Assembly: GCA_022925895.1 (NCBI GenBank)
Contig: JAKSYS010000347.1
Coordinates: 1-63,307 of the forward strand
Reading direction: 5' to 3'
DNA: 63,307 nt
DNA from: Fragilaria crotonensis
Taxonomy: Eukaryota > Bacillariophyta > Fragilariophyceae > Fragilariales > Fragilariaceae
In this document: piece by piece, positions 22,874 through 34,030 of the stretch
How the letters are laid out: each line of letters begins with the position of its first letter
How positions within the stretch are numbered: position 1 is the stretch's first letter
Position numbers and translations under genes: made by a program
The notes under the pieces: model-generated
Seen by the model: only the letters and a program-made list of their open reading frames with translations
What the model was told of the DNA's origin: nothing
Databases searched by the model: none

Positions 22874-22953
22874 GACCTCTTGTTATCCATTTAAGCCATC
22901 CAATAATAGCATGCACTATGATTAAGGTGGGTGGCGATACGGACAAATAAACT

Positions 22954-23902
22954 TTAGGCTGGAGTTCGCGCCTGCGAACTCCATGGATCGTCTCGTTCCG
23001 AATACTCTGGTATTGCCTTGTGCAGGGTAAACGACAGAATGATAAGCCAAGCAGGGAGTAGAATGAGGGTGTTGACCACAGTCACCGCGATTGCCACCGT
23101 AGAGAAAGATTGCCATTCATCCAGGCGAAGGACATCAGCGCTGAAGTCAATGAACGTAAGGAACGCGATGAACAATCCCAATCTGGCCCACCACATAGGG
23201 AGCTTTCTGTTCTCCTTCAATTGCGTTCCAACACTGAAGTACAAAAGGATAAGGATACAAAACAAGGCAATCCACTCAAAGGCATCGATCCACAAAATCA
23301 AACCTGGTGAATTAATGGGTTGTCAGAGATAAATAATGAGAACATAGGGACAACACCACCAACGGAATAGCATAACTTACCTTCAGTAATGATGAAAGTA
23401 ACTTCCAATGCCTCCATCCAATCTCATCCGCATACCCCTGACTTAAATCATCAGGAAGCCAGTAGTCGAGATTGAAAGATGTCGATATCCAGTTTGCGCA
23501 GGTCCAAGAGCCGAACACAAGAAGTCTGCTTATCAACTCGGAGAAGCACCCAGCGAGGGCGAAAGTTGCGATGGCAGCGTGAACGCCAATTTTTCTCTTC
23601 CCCGCTCGCGACAACGCCCATGCGAGCTGAACGATTGGAACAGCCAGGAAGAACCAAGCGAACGCGTTGAATATGTTTGCACTTTGAAAAAGCGGGGCTA
23701 TGCTTCGACGATGGTCCCACTCTTGCTGCAAGTAGGTGGGGCTTAAGGCTTTCCAATCTTCCAAACTGAAGAAACTGCGGTTCTTATCCAAGGCAACAAT
23801 GGCAATGCCAAGGCTGTTGCTGATAACGAAACAGAGGGCAGCCAAAAGGCAGGAAACGTCCACCATGTTCAGATTCAACAAGCAGGACTCACGTTGGAAC
23901 AA
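22954..23902 (-). CDS. Multi-pass membrane protein, one intron
   Basis: Exon 1 (23902-23381) and exon 2 (23303-22954) are split by a 77-bp intron (GTAAGT...CACCAG on the minus strand). Exon 1 starts near MVDVSCLLAALCFVISNSLG and carries about four hydrophobic segments (IFNAFAWFFLAVPIVQLAWA; VHAAIATFALAGCFSELISR; others). Exon 2 adds three (WIALFCILILLYFSVG; LGLFIAFLTFIDFSADVL; VVNTLILLPAWLIILSF). It therefore has about six or seven TM helices and a short charged C-tail. The intron joins the exons one base out of phase, consistent with one missing base as in its neighbours. I do not recognise the family. It converges with the ATPase-like gene, stop codons about 80 bp apart. Confidence 0.6.
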
Positions 23903-24477
23903 TGAATCAACGCTCCATGCCGGTAGTAGACTATGCCAGACGCACAGTCATCAATCATATCCTCCTCTCACATGTACTGGAGGAATCCAAGTAATATGAT
24001 CTGTAGTACCGTACATACCATGTAAGCATACGCATAGACCTGGTACGTGCATATAGGAGTATGATAACTGGTAACAGCATACAGTATGACATAGTATGAC
24101 ATATGCCATATGCCCATACGACATATGTCATATGTACTGTATATACCCTGTACTACCGTACAGTACAGTATAAATTATACATGAACGGCTCTACCAGTAG
24201 TAACTGTACAGTACCGTTGGAGCGATTACCACCTTCATATGGCCGCCAGGTATATATGTTGTGCACATACAGTACGAGTATGTGTGAATCACACTCGATA
24301 GGTCATACCCCGGTAAACTCACCCTCCAACCTCCAACCACTTCCGAGTTCCGAGTTTAGTCCACAACTACTACCGTAGTACTACTAATCCATGTACACAA
24401 AAAACATCAGTGTTCGACAATCGACAATCGCACACACATTAGGAATCACAGCATAAACACATTCCAGTCGAGAAGAA

Positions 24478-25270
24478 ATGCCATCAAACCTGGTCGAGGA
24501 GACCATGGCAGTCCTATCTGCGGCCATCGGAGGGGCCCGCGATATGGCGTTAAAATCCGCATGCCGCACGCTCTAATTATGACACTAATCTTCCGACACG
24601 ACCTGTCGTCGTCAGAGAAGATCGCGACCATCTTGAAGCTAACCAGAAACCACGCACTCAGTTTGGCGACCTTTGCAGCTATCTACAAGGTACAGCATAA
24701 AGTTGCTTCTCTTCCATGCGCAAGTGCGAGTTCATGATTACGATTATCTCACGAGGATTTTTTGTTAGACAATTCTTGCTCTTTTGAAGTCTTGCTCCAA
24801 ATCCCTGCATTCATCCGCCAGAGGCAAGGGGATAATGAGCTGGATTGGAAAAACAGCTGCTGAAGCTTTTGGTAAGCTTGGAAAACATAATGAGGCATCT
24901 TGCAAGGTGCTTTTACCTCACATTTATCGTAGTTGGATCAGGGCGCCGGTTGGACAGCAAGCCTGGATTTCCTGAGCGAAGCCATCATGCACTGATTGCC
25001 GGGGCAATCGGTGGATACTTTGTGTGGGGCCGCTACGACAAAATAAATGTCCAAATCAATCTCTATCTTTTCAGTCGAGTCGTCATTGCCCTGGGGAAAA
25101 AATATGGGTGGAATGTCGAGGCGTCGACAGACCGGTATGCTTGGTTTTCCGCTGTTGTATGGGGAATAGTAATGTTCCTCTTTGAAGACGAGCCAGACTC
25201 ACTTCACTCCTCATTGAAAATGAGCATGGACGAAATTTATCGCTACAATTTGCCGGCGAGTACGTTATGA
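24478..25270 (+). CDS. PXMP4: Peroxisomal membrane protein 4 (PXMP4/PMP24, Tim17/22 family)
   Basis: A small polytopic protein of the peroxisomal membrane; the exact role of the family is not settled. Exon 1 runs 24478-24689, with one missing base in the GGGGCCC run near 24535. It gives RYGVKIRMPHALIMTLIFRH and SLATFAAIYK, matching the family's VKIRAPHALVMTFLF block. Intron 1 is 24690-24768 (79 bp, GTACAG..TTAG). Exon 2 is 24769-24871. Intron 2 is 24872-24932 (61 bp, GTAAGC..CGTAG). Exon 3 gives HHALIAGAIGGYFVWGRYDK, INVQINLYLFSRVVIALGKK and WFSAVVWGIVMFLFEDEPDS, all close to PXMP4 in order and spacing. The start follows from the family N-terminal length. The stop is TGA at 25268. The call is firm; peroxisomal location is inferred from the family. 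Confidence 0.88.
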
Positions 25271-25539
25271 CGCGCAGCATGTTATTAACAAATCTTAGGG
25301 TATTGTTCCTAGAGCGATCGTTACGTCCCCAGCATCGTTTCACTTCGTCAGGCACTGTGATTGCTGAACAGTTCGACTTCATCACGTCCCTTCGCCTCGT
25401 CGTCCGAGACGAAACACAGCAGCTGACGAATCCTGTACTCTTGTTCATATAGTGGTCAAATATATCACGGCTGACCATGCAGAACTTATTCGCGAGGCGC
25501 ATCAATTCATGTTCAAAACTAGAAACAACGTCAGAAGTA

Positions 25540-26640
25540 TCAGGATCGCGAGCCGAGGAGGACTTTGAAAATCTCAACCGCCACCCTTGTCATCTGTACC
25601 GCCAAAGAACCATCGCTGCTCAGGCGCTCTGCAAGCTGAGCAGAATCCGTTGCACGTATCGCTGCCAATTGTACCGCGATGTCAACATCGTCCTCGTCAT
25701 TCTTTCGAGTATGCGAAGTTGACTCTCTTGAATTAGGCGATGAGTTTGCGGGTCCTGAGAATATTCCCTGGTTCCTCATCGCTTTGTGACTTAATTTTCC
25801 GGCAGCCCACGAACGACTTGCGCTGGCTAACTTCCTTCGTTCGGACGGCGATGCCGTCATTCCCCCAATTTCGTTGGCTTGTGTCAGCATGTGAAGTCTC
25901 AACGCGTCAATCAGAGACAGCACAGTCCATTTCGGTGTCCATGACTCCGGGTGATAGTTCGATGCACTCAGGCAAATGTCGTGACCAGGGATAAAACGTC
26001 CAGACGGGGTCAAAAGTTGCACGCGAGGCGGTGAGCCAGGATAATCCTTCGGCAGCAAGACACGACCGTGGTAGATGCCTCCATCATATTCCGAATTCGG
26101 CGTTCCCATGACTGAGAAGTGCCATCTCAATAGATTGCTTCCGTATGGTCCAATTCGTACGTACGAGTATTCGGCATTCGCGTCTCCCTCGTCAGCGATA
26201 TCTTTCATTCTGATCCAGTCGTAAGCAATCCCCAACTTGACCGCGTCTTTCCACTCTCGCTTGATCCTTCTCAGAGTTGCCGCCTCTTGTCCGCCGAGTG
26301 AAATTTTATTCGAATGTTTCGTTTGTTCTTTGCTCGGTTGCGCAGCGTCATTCGAAATCGAACCTTTCCTCCTGAACGTCGACGACGATTTCGTTTTTCT
26401 TCGTTTGGCAGTTCCTTTTTCTCCCGCGTGATTAGCCTCTTTCTGTTTTCTTTTCCTCACCTTCTTTGTTGGCACCGTCGAGGTTTTATTCAGAAAAATG
26501 TGCGTGTTGTTATCGTTCGTAGTCACTGTGGGAAAAGTGACAGTTTTCACCGTTGAAGCCGGTGTTGCCGCCACTTTGGTTTGACCGAATGACAGCAGGA
26601 GTAGGACAACGATCAGTGGCGCGCTCTTGCTCTTGACCAT
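25540..26640 (-). CDS. UBE2J-type ubiquitin-conjugating enzyme with N-terminal signal peptide
   Basis: An intact 366-residue protein. Residues 1-28 are a clear signal peptide (MVKSKSAPLIVVLLLLSFGQ, then an Ala-rich cleavage site VAATPAS). A Ser/Thr/Lys-rich, positively charged linker follows (about 30-120). The UBC fold lies at about 120-290: LRWHFSVMGTPNSEYDGG, YHGRVLLPKDYPGSPPRVQL, then DICLSASNYHPESWTPKW with the catalytic Cys and the J-type HP(E)SW context. The C-terminus is polar, without the tail-anchor that normally holds UBE2J/Ubc6 in the ER membrane. A signal peptide on an E2 makes sense in algae with complex plastids, where an ERAD-derived import machine (SELMA) uses its own E1/E2/E3 between the outer plastid membranes. 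The family call is firm; SELMA membership is inference, and the lack of an aromatic residue after the cleavage site fits that compartment. Confidence 0.85.
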   Translation of the reverse strand: MVKSKSAPLIVVLLLLSFGQTKVAATPASTVKTVTFPTVTTNDNNTHIFLNKTSTVPTKKVRKRKQKEANHAGEKGTAKRRKTKSSSTFRRKGSISNDAAQPSKEQTKHSNKISLGGQEAATLRRIKREWKDAVKLGIAYDWIRMKDIADEGDANAEYSYVRIGPYGSNLLRWHFSVMGTPNSEYDGGIYHGRVLLPKDYPGSPPRVQLLTPSGRFIPGHDICLSASNYHPESWTPKWTVLSLIDALRLHMLTQANEIGGMTASPSERRKLASASRSWAAGKLSHKAMRNQGIFSGPANSSPNSRESTSHTRKNDEDDVDIAVQLAAIRATDSAQLAERLSSDGSLAVQMTRVAVEIFKVLLGSRS

Positions 26641-26644
26641 CTTT

Positions 26645-27366
26645 GCAGATAATAGATAAACTCTTCCACAAGCTATGCTGATAGAAACTCGATAGCTCGG
26701 CGGCTCATTTCATGGACACGCGTCGATCAGTGCGCAAAGTTGTTGTCGGAAAATGATGCATCATTGAAAGGGCGTCATGCGGTTTTTTGTTCATCGGAGT
26801 TTCGAAGTTTCGAGGGTTACAGCGGCACATAACCAATTAAATTTGGGTTGAACGGCGCAGCTGCGCAGCTACTATAGTACCAGGTACCGGTAGACTAACC
26901 TTGAATCATTGGACAATGTCATACAGTACTCCGTACCGGTAACAGGTACTCTGTACTCCGTATGCAATTGTATGATATGCTGAATAGTACTCCAGTATGC
27001 AGTATGCATTATGATATACTCTAGGAACGGTAGAGAGGAGTACTTGTATCATAGACCTGGTACTTGGAGTAAACTTCGATCCTGTCCCGTGCTCCATAAC
27101 ACCATATCTCGAAGACTCGATGTCCTCGTCCGTATGCACACACATGTGCCGATGTGCCTATATCTATAAATTGGATACACCAGAAGAGAATAAACGACGA
27201 CAACAGATATCAAGTGTAAACTGCAGTTACCTTACACTCAAAGTAATACAGTATACAAGATACAAGGTAGTCTTCTTTGTACTGCGCTCGTTCTTGTCCA
27301 CACCAGGTTTTTTAAAAATGAAACGTTGGTTGAAGAACAATGCAATTCCAGAGATTTCGAGCACAG
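26645..27366. other. GTAC-rich intergenic spacer
   Basis: Divides the 5' end of the E2 gene from the 3' end of the methyltransferase gene. At 26870-27070 it is dense in GTAC words (ACCAGGTACCGGTAGAC, GTACTCCGTACCGGTAACAG, AGTACTCCAGTATGCAG). No gene seen. Confidence 0.6.
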
Positions 27367-28227
27367 CTAACTCGACATACCTACCAGTACTAGCCCATCA
27401 GAGTTGACCTTTCTTTCTTCCTTCGCAAAAAGCAAGATAGCAGCCCCCGCATCGTGCATCAATGAAATAGCTTCCAGGTGTTTTGGTGCTGTTTTTGGCA
27501 AATCCATTGGCCGGACAGTCTCCATCAATCGTAGTGAATATTTAGATGCTGCTTCCGTAATGTAATTCTCCATTTCCGCAGTTGAAGCTATTTTGCTCAT
27601 TCCAGGAAGCGAGGCTCTCGGGATGTGTGATAGCATGAACATACCATCTATCGAAAGGCATGCAGATACTGTGCTCAGTAGCGGTATCACGACGCTCACG
27701 TCATAGACAACATCAGTGCCTATAATTGTATCGAACATCCCGCCGGAGCTGAATTCGCCATCGCTCCAGTCTAGACACCGAACGGTTATTCGGTCGTCAC
27801 ACTTAGTATTGATATCACAGTTCCAGCGGCAAAGATCCAATGCAGTTGGGTCTGCGTCTGTGAGAACAAGCTCCTTGGGTGTGCATTTGGCTTGCTGGGA
27901 TAGTACAAACAGAGCGATGCCGCCAAATCCCGTTCCACTTCCAAGTTCCATTACTCGCCGGTTTTGAAATAATGATCTTTTGAAACTTGGAAAGGCCTGA
28001 GCAAAAAAAAGAGCTCCCATCCAGATTCGGTGACCCGTTGCGTCATGTGCGCCATTGTATAAATTGATCATGTCGAAAGGTGTCAATGCCTTCACGCATC
28101 TCAGTCGGATCGACTGGCCATCGGGCAATTCGAGGACTTCTAAGGCATGTTCGGCAAAACCGTTGAGAGAAAAATCTTTAATGTGACTTGACCAATCTTC
28201 CTCCACCACGGGATCATCAACAATCAT
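27367..28227 (-). CDS. METTL21/Methyltransf_16-type protein methyltransferase
   Basis: An intact 286-residue seven-beta-strand methyltransferase of the family that methylates lysines on proteins such as elongation factors and chaperones. Features in order: MGALFFAQAFPSFKRSLFQ (about 90-108); SAM-binding motif I VMELGSGTGFGGIALFVLSQ (about 113-132); LVLTDADPTAL (motif II, acidic residue binding the ribose); CLDWSDG; FDTIIGTDVVYDVSVVIPLL (post-motif, the D-V-V-Y-D variant of the family's E/D-x-x-Y); and a C-terminal beta region. The substrate cannot be told from sequence. The start at 28227 gives MIVDDPVVEEDW with no targeting signal, so it is probably cytosolic. Its 5' flank (338 bp) separates it from the inserted copia element. 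Confidence 0.82.
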   Translation of the reverse strand: MIVDDPVVEEDWSSHIKDFSLNGFAEHALEVLELPDGQSIRLRCVKALTPFDMINLYNGAHDATGHRIWMGALFFAQAFPSFKRSLFQNRRVMELGSGTGFGGIALFVLSQQAKCTPKELVLTDADPTALDLCRWNCDINTKCDDRITVRCLDWSDGEFSSGGMFDTIIGTDVVYDVSVVIPLLSTVSACLSIDGMFMLSHIPRASLPGMSKIASTAEMENYITEAASKYSLRLMETVRPMDLPKTAPKHLEAISLMHDAGAAILLFAKEERKVNSDGLVLVGMSS

Positions 28228-28559
28228 TGTACGCTAGTAGTCTCTGTCTCTTGAAGCTTGAATGCGTCGATAAGCGGACAGATGGTATCAACGTATCAAC
28301 GTGCTATCAACTGTTCGCTTTGGTCAATGGTCTACTGTCTACACCCCTACCCCTGTACGCTTGGACTACAGTACTGTACGATCGTTGTTGCGCCAGTGCG
28401 CCTCTATGCATAGCGGGTGTCTTCGGCGTACTCAGTACTTGTACCCTGGTACAAGTTACAAGTACTGGATACCAATACCCTCTTCAATTCCTGAATACTG
28501 TAGTACTGTACGAGGTACCTGGTACTTGTACTGGAGCAATAACTATTACGGTAGAGAGT
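28228..28559. other. GTAC-rich spacer upstream of the copia insertion
   Basis: No gene seen. From 28370 to 28560 GTAC words dominate (CAGTACTGTACG, CCTGGTACAAG, GAGGTACCTGGTACTTGTAC). The copia element inserted at ACTTC (28560-28564). Confidence 0.6.
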
Positions 28560-28564
28560 ACTTC

Positions 28565-29458
28565 TGTTAAACATCCAGTATCGCCCTACATATTTTTCTA
28601 TTATCCCTATCCCTAAACTGTCGCTCGCATGCACAGTAAAACATTACATCTGTGCTCCAGTAACCAGTGCGACACTGCACGACTGGAATCAAAACTCACG
28701 TCGATTCAAATCATGTTCATCTCGTTCCTCGAGTTTGAACATTGATTTTCAAACGACGCTCAACGCCTCGTTTACGAAAAACAACGCAGCCGTACGCTGC
28801 TGACCGTGATTGATATGAGGAGTGTTCCTCATTGTTCCAAGGAACACTCCCCATTCATCAGACCTCTCATTTCGGTCGCCCTCTCCTTTTTCCCACAATT
28901 GTCAATTTTTCATATTTTAGTGTCACTCACCTTTTTACTTACTGCACATATTTTTCGCACGATGATGATGATCGACCATGACGCGTTTTTACCCGCCGTC
29001 GTCATGACATCATATACACCGTGCTGTATAAATATTAGTAGCCAGTACGACGGTACTCACTACAACGACAATACAGCACAACACGGCGACCGGTACAACA
29101 GTACCTTTCGCACACAACTTCCTCTGCCCGTCGATAGTACGCGCACGTCTGAGTTTAACGTTACTGTACATAACGATAAACCAATAGACAGTGCCCACTA
29201 TACGACACGCGATATTTCTACTAGTCAGTCTCTCGCACATTCGTGTAGCGATAGAACGACAGATAGTACACATATCGTTATCTGTAGCGGTAGACAGCAC
29301 TGCGTAGCTGTACCGTTTATAGATGAACTATGCAGTAGTCAGTGTCGTACTAGACACTTACCTACTGGGGCGTACCCGTAACGGTTACGTCCTGGTTCTT
29401 AACCCGAACCCTATGCCGACCTGCGCGTCGCTAGGTTCCGTTAACCCGAACCATATCA
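28565..29458 (+). repeat. 5' LTR
   Basis: 894 bp, TG...CA ends. Contains an 11-bp perfect inverted repeat GGAGTGTTCCT/AGGAACACTCC (28819-28829 and 28840-28850, 10-base loop) and a TATA box at 29027. TGG follows immediately. Confidence 0.95.
29027..29034 (+). promoter_or_regulatory. TATA box of the 5' LTR
   Basis: TATAAATA, about 430 bp before the LTR end. In the 3' LTR the same site reads TACAAATA (40127-40134), so only the 5' copy keeps the consensus. Confidence 0.6.
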
Positions 29459-29476
29459 TGGTTGCTCGCCAGACCC
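29459..29476 (+). promoter_or_regulatory. Primer-binding site
   Basis: Starts TGG directly after the LTR (TGGTTGCTCGCCAGACCC), as expected for pairing with the CCA end of a tRNA. I cannot name the tRNA; it is not the usual initiator-Met pattern. Confidence 0.6.
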
Positions 29477-29730
29477 CGTCCTGGCCCATATCCTGACCGG
29501 TCGCCGGGTTCCCTCCCCGAAACTCCGACCTGTCTCAATTTAAATCTGGTGCCTAGCACCGATTTAAATTGCTCTAACCCTGTTCTTTTTCATTCCAGCC
29601 CTCACCCAATACCAGCAGTACATGTCCCTACTGCTGGGAGAAAGAAATTCTCATTCCTTGCGCTCACTTTTTTTTGCAAAACTGTTCTCACCCAACTAAC
29701 ACTTCATCCTCAACTTTTGCAACACTCACC

Positions 29731-32700
29731 ATGGCCAACCCAGCGCCCACCCGTTCGCCTCCAACCAAGGCCAACCCTCCCTCCGCCCATTGTGTGAAAC
29801 CTACGAAGCACATGGCGAACTACGTCGCCGCCGACGGCGATTTTGCAGCTCCTTTTGATGCACTCAAAAATGCTGTTCTACCTTGCAACACTTCAAACAT
29901 CTATGCTGCAACTTCTAACCACTTCACTAACACTTATCCTACAGCTGGAACTAACACCTTCACGCCCAAGAAGAGCACCAACAAGGCTCCAGGCGATTTT
30001 CAGCGCGCTCGCACGGCCCTGACTCCTGAGCAAGAGTCCGCCACGATCTCGCGTTTCCTTGCACTCGTCGAGCAAGAACGCGCCCAAGACACCAAGACCA
30101 GGGTTACCTACGCCTGCAAACCCTCCAACGAAGCAGGATCTACCGAAATGGGTCGCTCCCATTCTATTTCCAACGCAAACGGCGCCACCAACGACATCGC
30201 AGCCGCCGAACCCAAAAACGACAATGACGACGACGCGCGCAATAACACTCCTCCCACCTCCCTCCCGCGCCAAGAAGACTCCCCACTCGCCTCCTACGAA
30301 AGGCCTATCAAGAAGCAACGTGTTAGATTCGATAATACCATCACAATCATCAAGAACAAGGACAACAATGAAGTCGCGAAATGCGACTCTTTCAAGATCC
30401 CGGCGTTTGACGCCGAAGACCTCTCCAACGACAAGAGGGGTACCATTCGAACCGTCTCCGAAAGTGCTTTCCAATGCACTTCTCCAATCCGCAATCCGAC
30501 GATTACTCGTAGAGAAATCGTCGAAACCGCGAAGCCCATCAAGTTATTCGACGAAAACGCACGTTTCACGACCGTTCTCCCCGAAGACGCTCTCCCCGAG
30601 AATTCTGACGACGCCATCCTCTCCGGCGACGAAAGAGCTCTCGAACAAGACCTCACTGACCTTAATCCGCCAGAAATTGGCGGAGAACGAGACGAAACAG
30701 TGACGGCAGAAATGGATGACAACCATTCCAAAAAACGCAAATTCATGTATGGCGCCGACAACGAGTATACACCCGCGACGCCAGAACATGTGGTTTTTCC
30801 TCCTGGTACTGTTTTTACGGCGGTCTCTACGACAGACGAACAGTTCTTCCGCGAGCACTGCCCTTCTACGCCTGGGCACGCTACCCGTTTCTACCCACAC
30901 CGCATCAATGCGGTCATACACCGCGGCAGAGTGTTCTTCCCTGGGACTCCGCCCAGCACAACCTCCGGCCGCACTCGCGGCATTTCAGTCACCAGTCTCC
31001 CCGACGAGAACACCCCCGTCCACGGTGACGCCATCAATGGCCCCGGTCACAACGACGGCATTGGTCCGATGTCCGAGCGCGATCCCGGAATCGAAAATGC
31101 CGTTAACCCCAACTTCAACGACGACATTTGCGAAAATGTCCTTGCTGTAGTTAACATGTCAGCCAATACCTCTATCTACTCGCCGCCTGCGCTGAGTAGT
31201 AGACGTAGCGTGCATTTGTACATGCCTGAACTCACACGTACGTCATGTCCTCACACTGCCTTCACAGACGGAATCCGAACAAAACCAATGGACGAAATAT
31301 TCATCAAGACTCCTCCCCAGGACGAAAATCGAAATTCCCTACGTCGAATTGCCCTCCCACGGACACCACCCACGCGTCTGTGGACATGCTGACGTCTACG
31401 TTTCCAGCACAGCCACACGCAATGTCCGCCTTCCATCGCCCGGACACCAAGATCTACGGTGAGACAGACAAGACGAACAAGAAAACTACCCGCTTTTCGT
31501 CAGTCACATATCACAATTTTTCATCCAAGAAAACTGCAGCCCCTACAAACTGCAACCCCTTTTATTTTCAACCCATCTCTGAAGACCCTCATATTTTTCA
31601 TCCCATCGTCGACAGCGACGACTACGAGACATCATCTACCGCGTGCAACGCCTCACGTCTCATTCAAGACCCTGAAGCTTTTAGGATTCCAACGCCCTTC
31701 AGCTTCGACAGACATCCATCTCCCTTCACGTTTGCATCCGAAACTTTTTCGCCTTTATTCTCCCACTTCACCGCCACCGACGGCGCCTACGACTGCCTTT
31801 CTACGACTACAGGCATCACCAACTTCGTCGAAGCCATGTCAAGTGATCACCCTACGGATCCCTACCGACTTGACACCCGTTTGTCCCCCTACCGACAGAC
31901 AGCACATTGGACCCAATCCACCATGTGCCCTTCCTGCAGCACTCCTCTGAGCTTGACTCAAGGACTAACCCTCATGCCGCCCTTCTATATTACCCTGATG
32001 CAACTTTGCAGGATAATGTTAATGGGCCAGTCACCATGCGCAATCTACCTGCATGCGTTGACGTTAGCATCACCGCTGCATCCTTCTGCCTCCGATACAT
32101 CCAATCGGACGCCGCGACCAAGAAATGTATCCGTGACCTCACTACGGACCACCTACGTCATTTCTTCCGCGAACTTCACCCGTCCTAACTGTGGATCATA
32201 CAACTATTGCTGACAATGATGACAGCATTGAGTACATCCAATGTATGCAACACACTTTGAACAGGACAACCAACTTAGTCATGGACAATTTACCTGCTGA
32301 ATTGCTCCAAACTAACTTCCCAGATGGCACCCCTGCCTCTTATCTGAGTCTCCTGACTGATCATGAGCCAGACACCCCAGGCCATGAATGTGCCCTTGCC
32401 ATTCTCTATGCCTTCAAGACACTGCATCTTGTTCACTTTCTGACCTACCCTTCAAGTCAAGATTCCACTTTCAAGTTTATGCCACATGACCTCTCTGATA
32501 TCATCCGGAATGTGCCATCCTTTGCGACAGCACTGCGTTTATTTCCCAACCGAAGTAATTTCAGAGACGTCCCTGCATTCATTCACACTTTCTTCCAAGA
32601 CCAGCAAGTTGCTTCCAACCCCTTCGACAAGCGACAAGACAGCCAACGCTCATCCTACAATGAGCATCCTACCAACTTTGGCTCAACCTCACTATTTGCC

Positions 32701-34030
32701 TTCACTTATTCTCCGCTTGTGAACGGCTTTGGTGACCCATCTCCCGAAATCCCACCTAGAAGCTCTCAAGCTGCAAGGTCCCTCATCTCAGCTGCCCTCC
32801 AACACCATGCATCTCTCTCTACCAAGGTCACCAATGGTGATGACCCAGATTTGCAACCTACCAACATCATTCTTGGAGCCCTACCCCCCAGCTGACATGA
32901 TCTTCAACTACCATTGCTCTGCCTTCCCAATGGCTACTCTACCTACAACTGAGCAGCTCAATGGTAACACTACCTATGCAATGAACCCTGCTACCACCCT
33001 AGCAGTGAACTTCGTGATTTGTCGAGATATTTCTCCAAATTACCTCCAAGAGATCGACATCCCCGCTGGAAACCATCAATATTCCTCGGACAAGTCCCAC
33101 TTCATCCCAATTTCTACCAACACCTACAACTACTCGATCGACTTTCTACCAGATCATGAGTATCTACTCTTCCGTGTGGTCAAGACTCTTGATGTTATCG
33201 ATCCCCAACGTGTGCTACCGCAGACCCCAGAACCATCCAATGTTCTCATCTTCCAAGGTACACACTCAGAGAACCCATCCTACACCTCTGGATCTCAAGT
33301 TGAACTGCCTATTCCAAAGGAAGGAGCACACACCTTCCCTATCATCTATGATTCTGGCAATCTGCCCATCATTTTTTGATCACAGAAATGGCAATGTTGA
33401 ACCCTACACTTCAACCACAGTTCAAGCCCTTTTTCAGACTCAAGCTTGCATTCCTATGACTGCAAACTATGAAGCAAATCAATGGGCATGTCCTAACAAT
33501 CCCAGTCAACTTTGGCGCCAGTCAAACCCTGTCCACCATGTTGTTGATGATCCTCACACTGTTCCCCTTGATCTTGCTATCAGACTTATCCAAGTTATCA
33601 CCACGAAACGTGGATCCGACAATGTCTACCGCGCTTGGGCCTTGCCACATCTTCAAGACGCCCTCCAAAAGCCGGCTGATCAGATCAAACACAATCGCTT
33701 TTCATTTTTCTGGCAACAGCACAATCACCCAGAATACCCATACACAAACAAGACCCCAGAATTACTCCTTAATGTCATTCCTGGTGAGTCCAGTTCCTTG
33801 TGTTCTGACAATGAAAGCACAGCCAAATCTATTACTTGCAACTCACTTATCCCTCCTGGCCACAGACACAATGATGTGAATGTAGCAACAGAGGATAATT
33901 GCAATGTAATTAGATATGATTTGGAAAAACAACAATGTCCTCTTGAACACAATGCATTAGTTGTTCTAACACGCAGATCATCGCTTCTACCGGAAAACAA
34001 CCCGGAATCGAACCTGCAACCCCAATCCTG
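29731..34030 (+). CDS. Extra 5' coding region of the copia element, unknown function
   Basis: Begins with ATG in a good context (ACCATGG) 272 bp after the LTR. The first frame stays open to 31392: Pro/Thr-rich start, ALTPEQESATISRFLALVEQ, then a long charged, disordered, Thr-Pro-rich stretch (KKRKFMYGADNEYTPATPEH, RSVHLYMPELTRTSC). Coding character continues through shifted frames: HAALLYYPDATLQDN (about 31.95 kb), LPAELLQTNFPDGTPASYLS (32.3 kb), DLSDIIRNVPSFATALRLFP (32.5 kb), DFLPDHEYLLFRVVKTLDV (33.15 kb) and DLAIRLIQVITTKRGSDNVY (33.6 kb). This is about 1,400 codons before the canonical gag. No protease, envelope-like TM or known domain is visible. Breaks are at about 31.3, 31.9, 32.19, 32.88 (C6 run), 33.36 (T6 run) and 34.03 kb. 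It may be a giant gag N-terminus or a captured gene. Confidence 0.6.
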
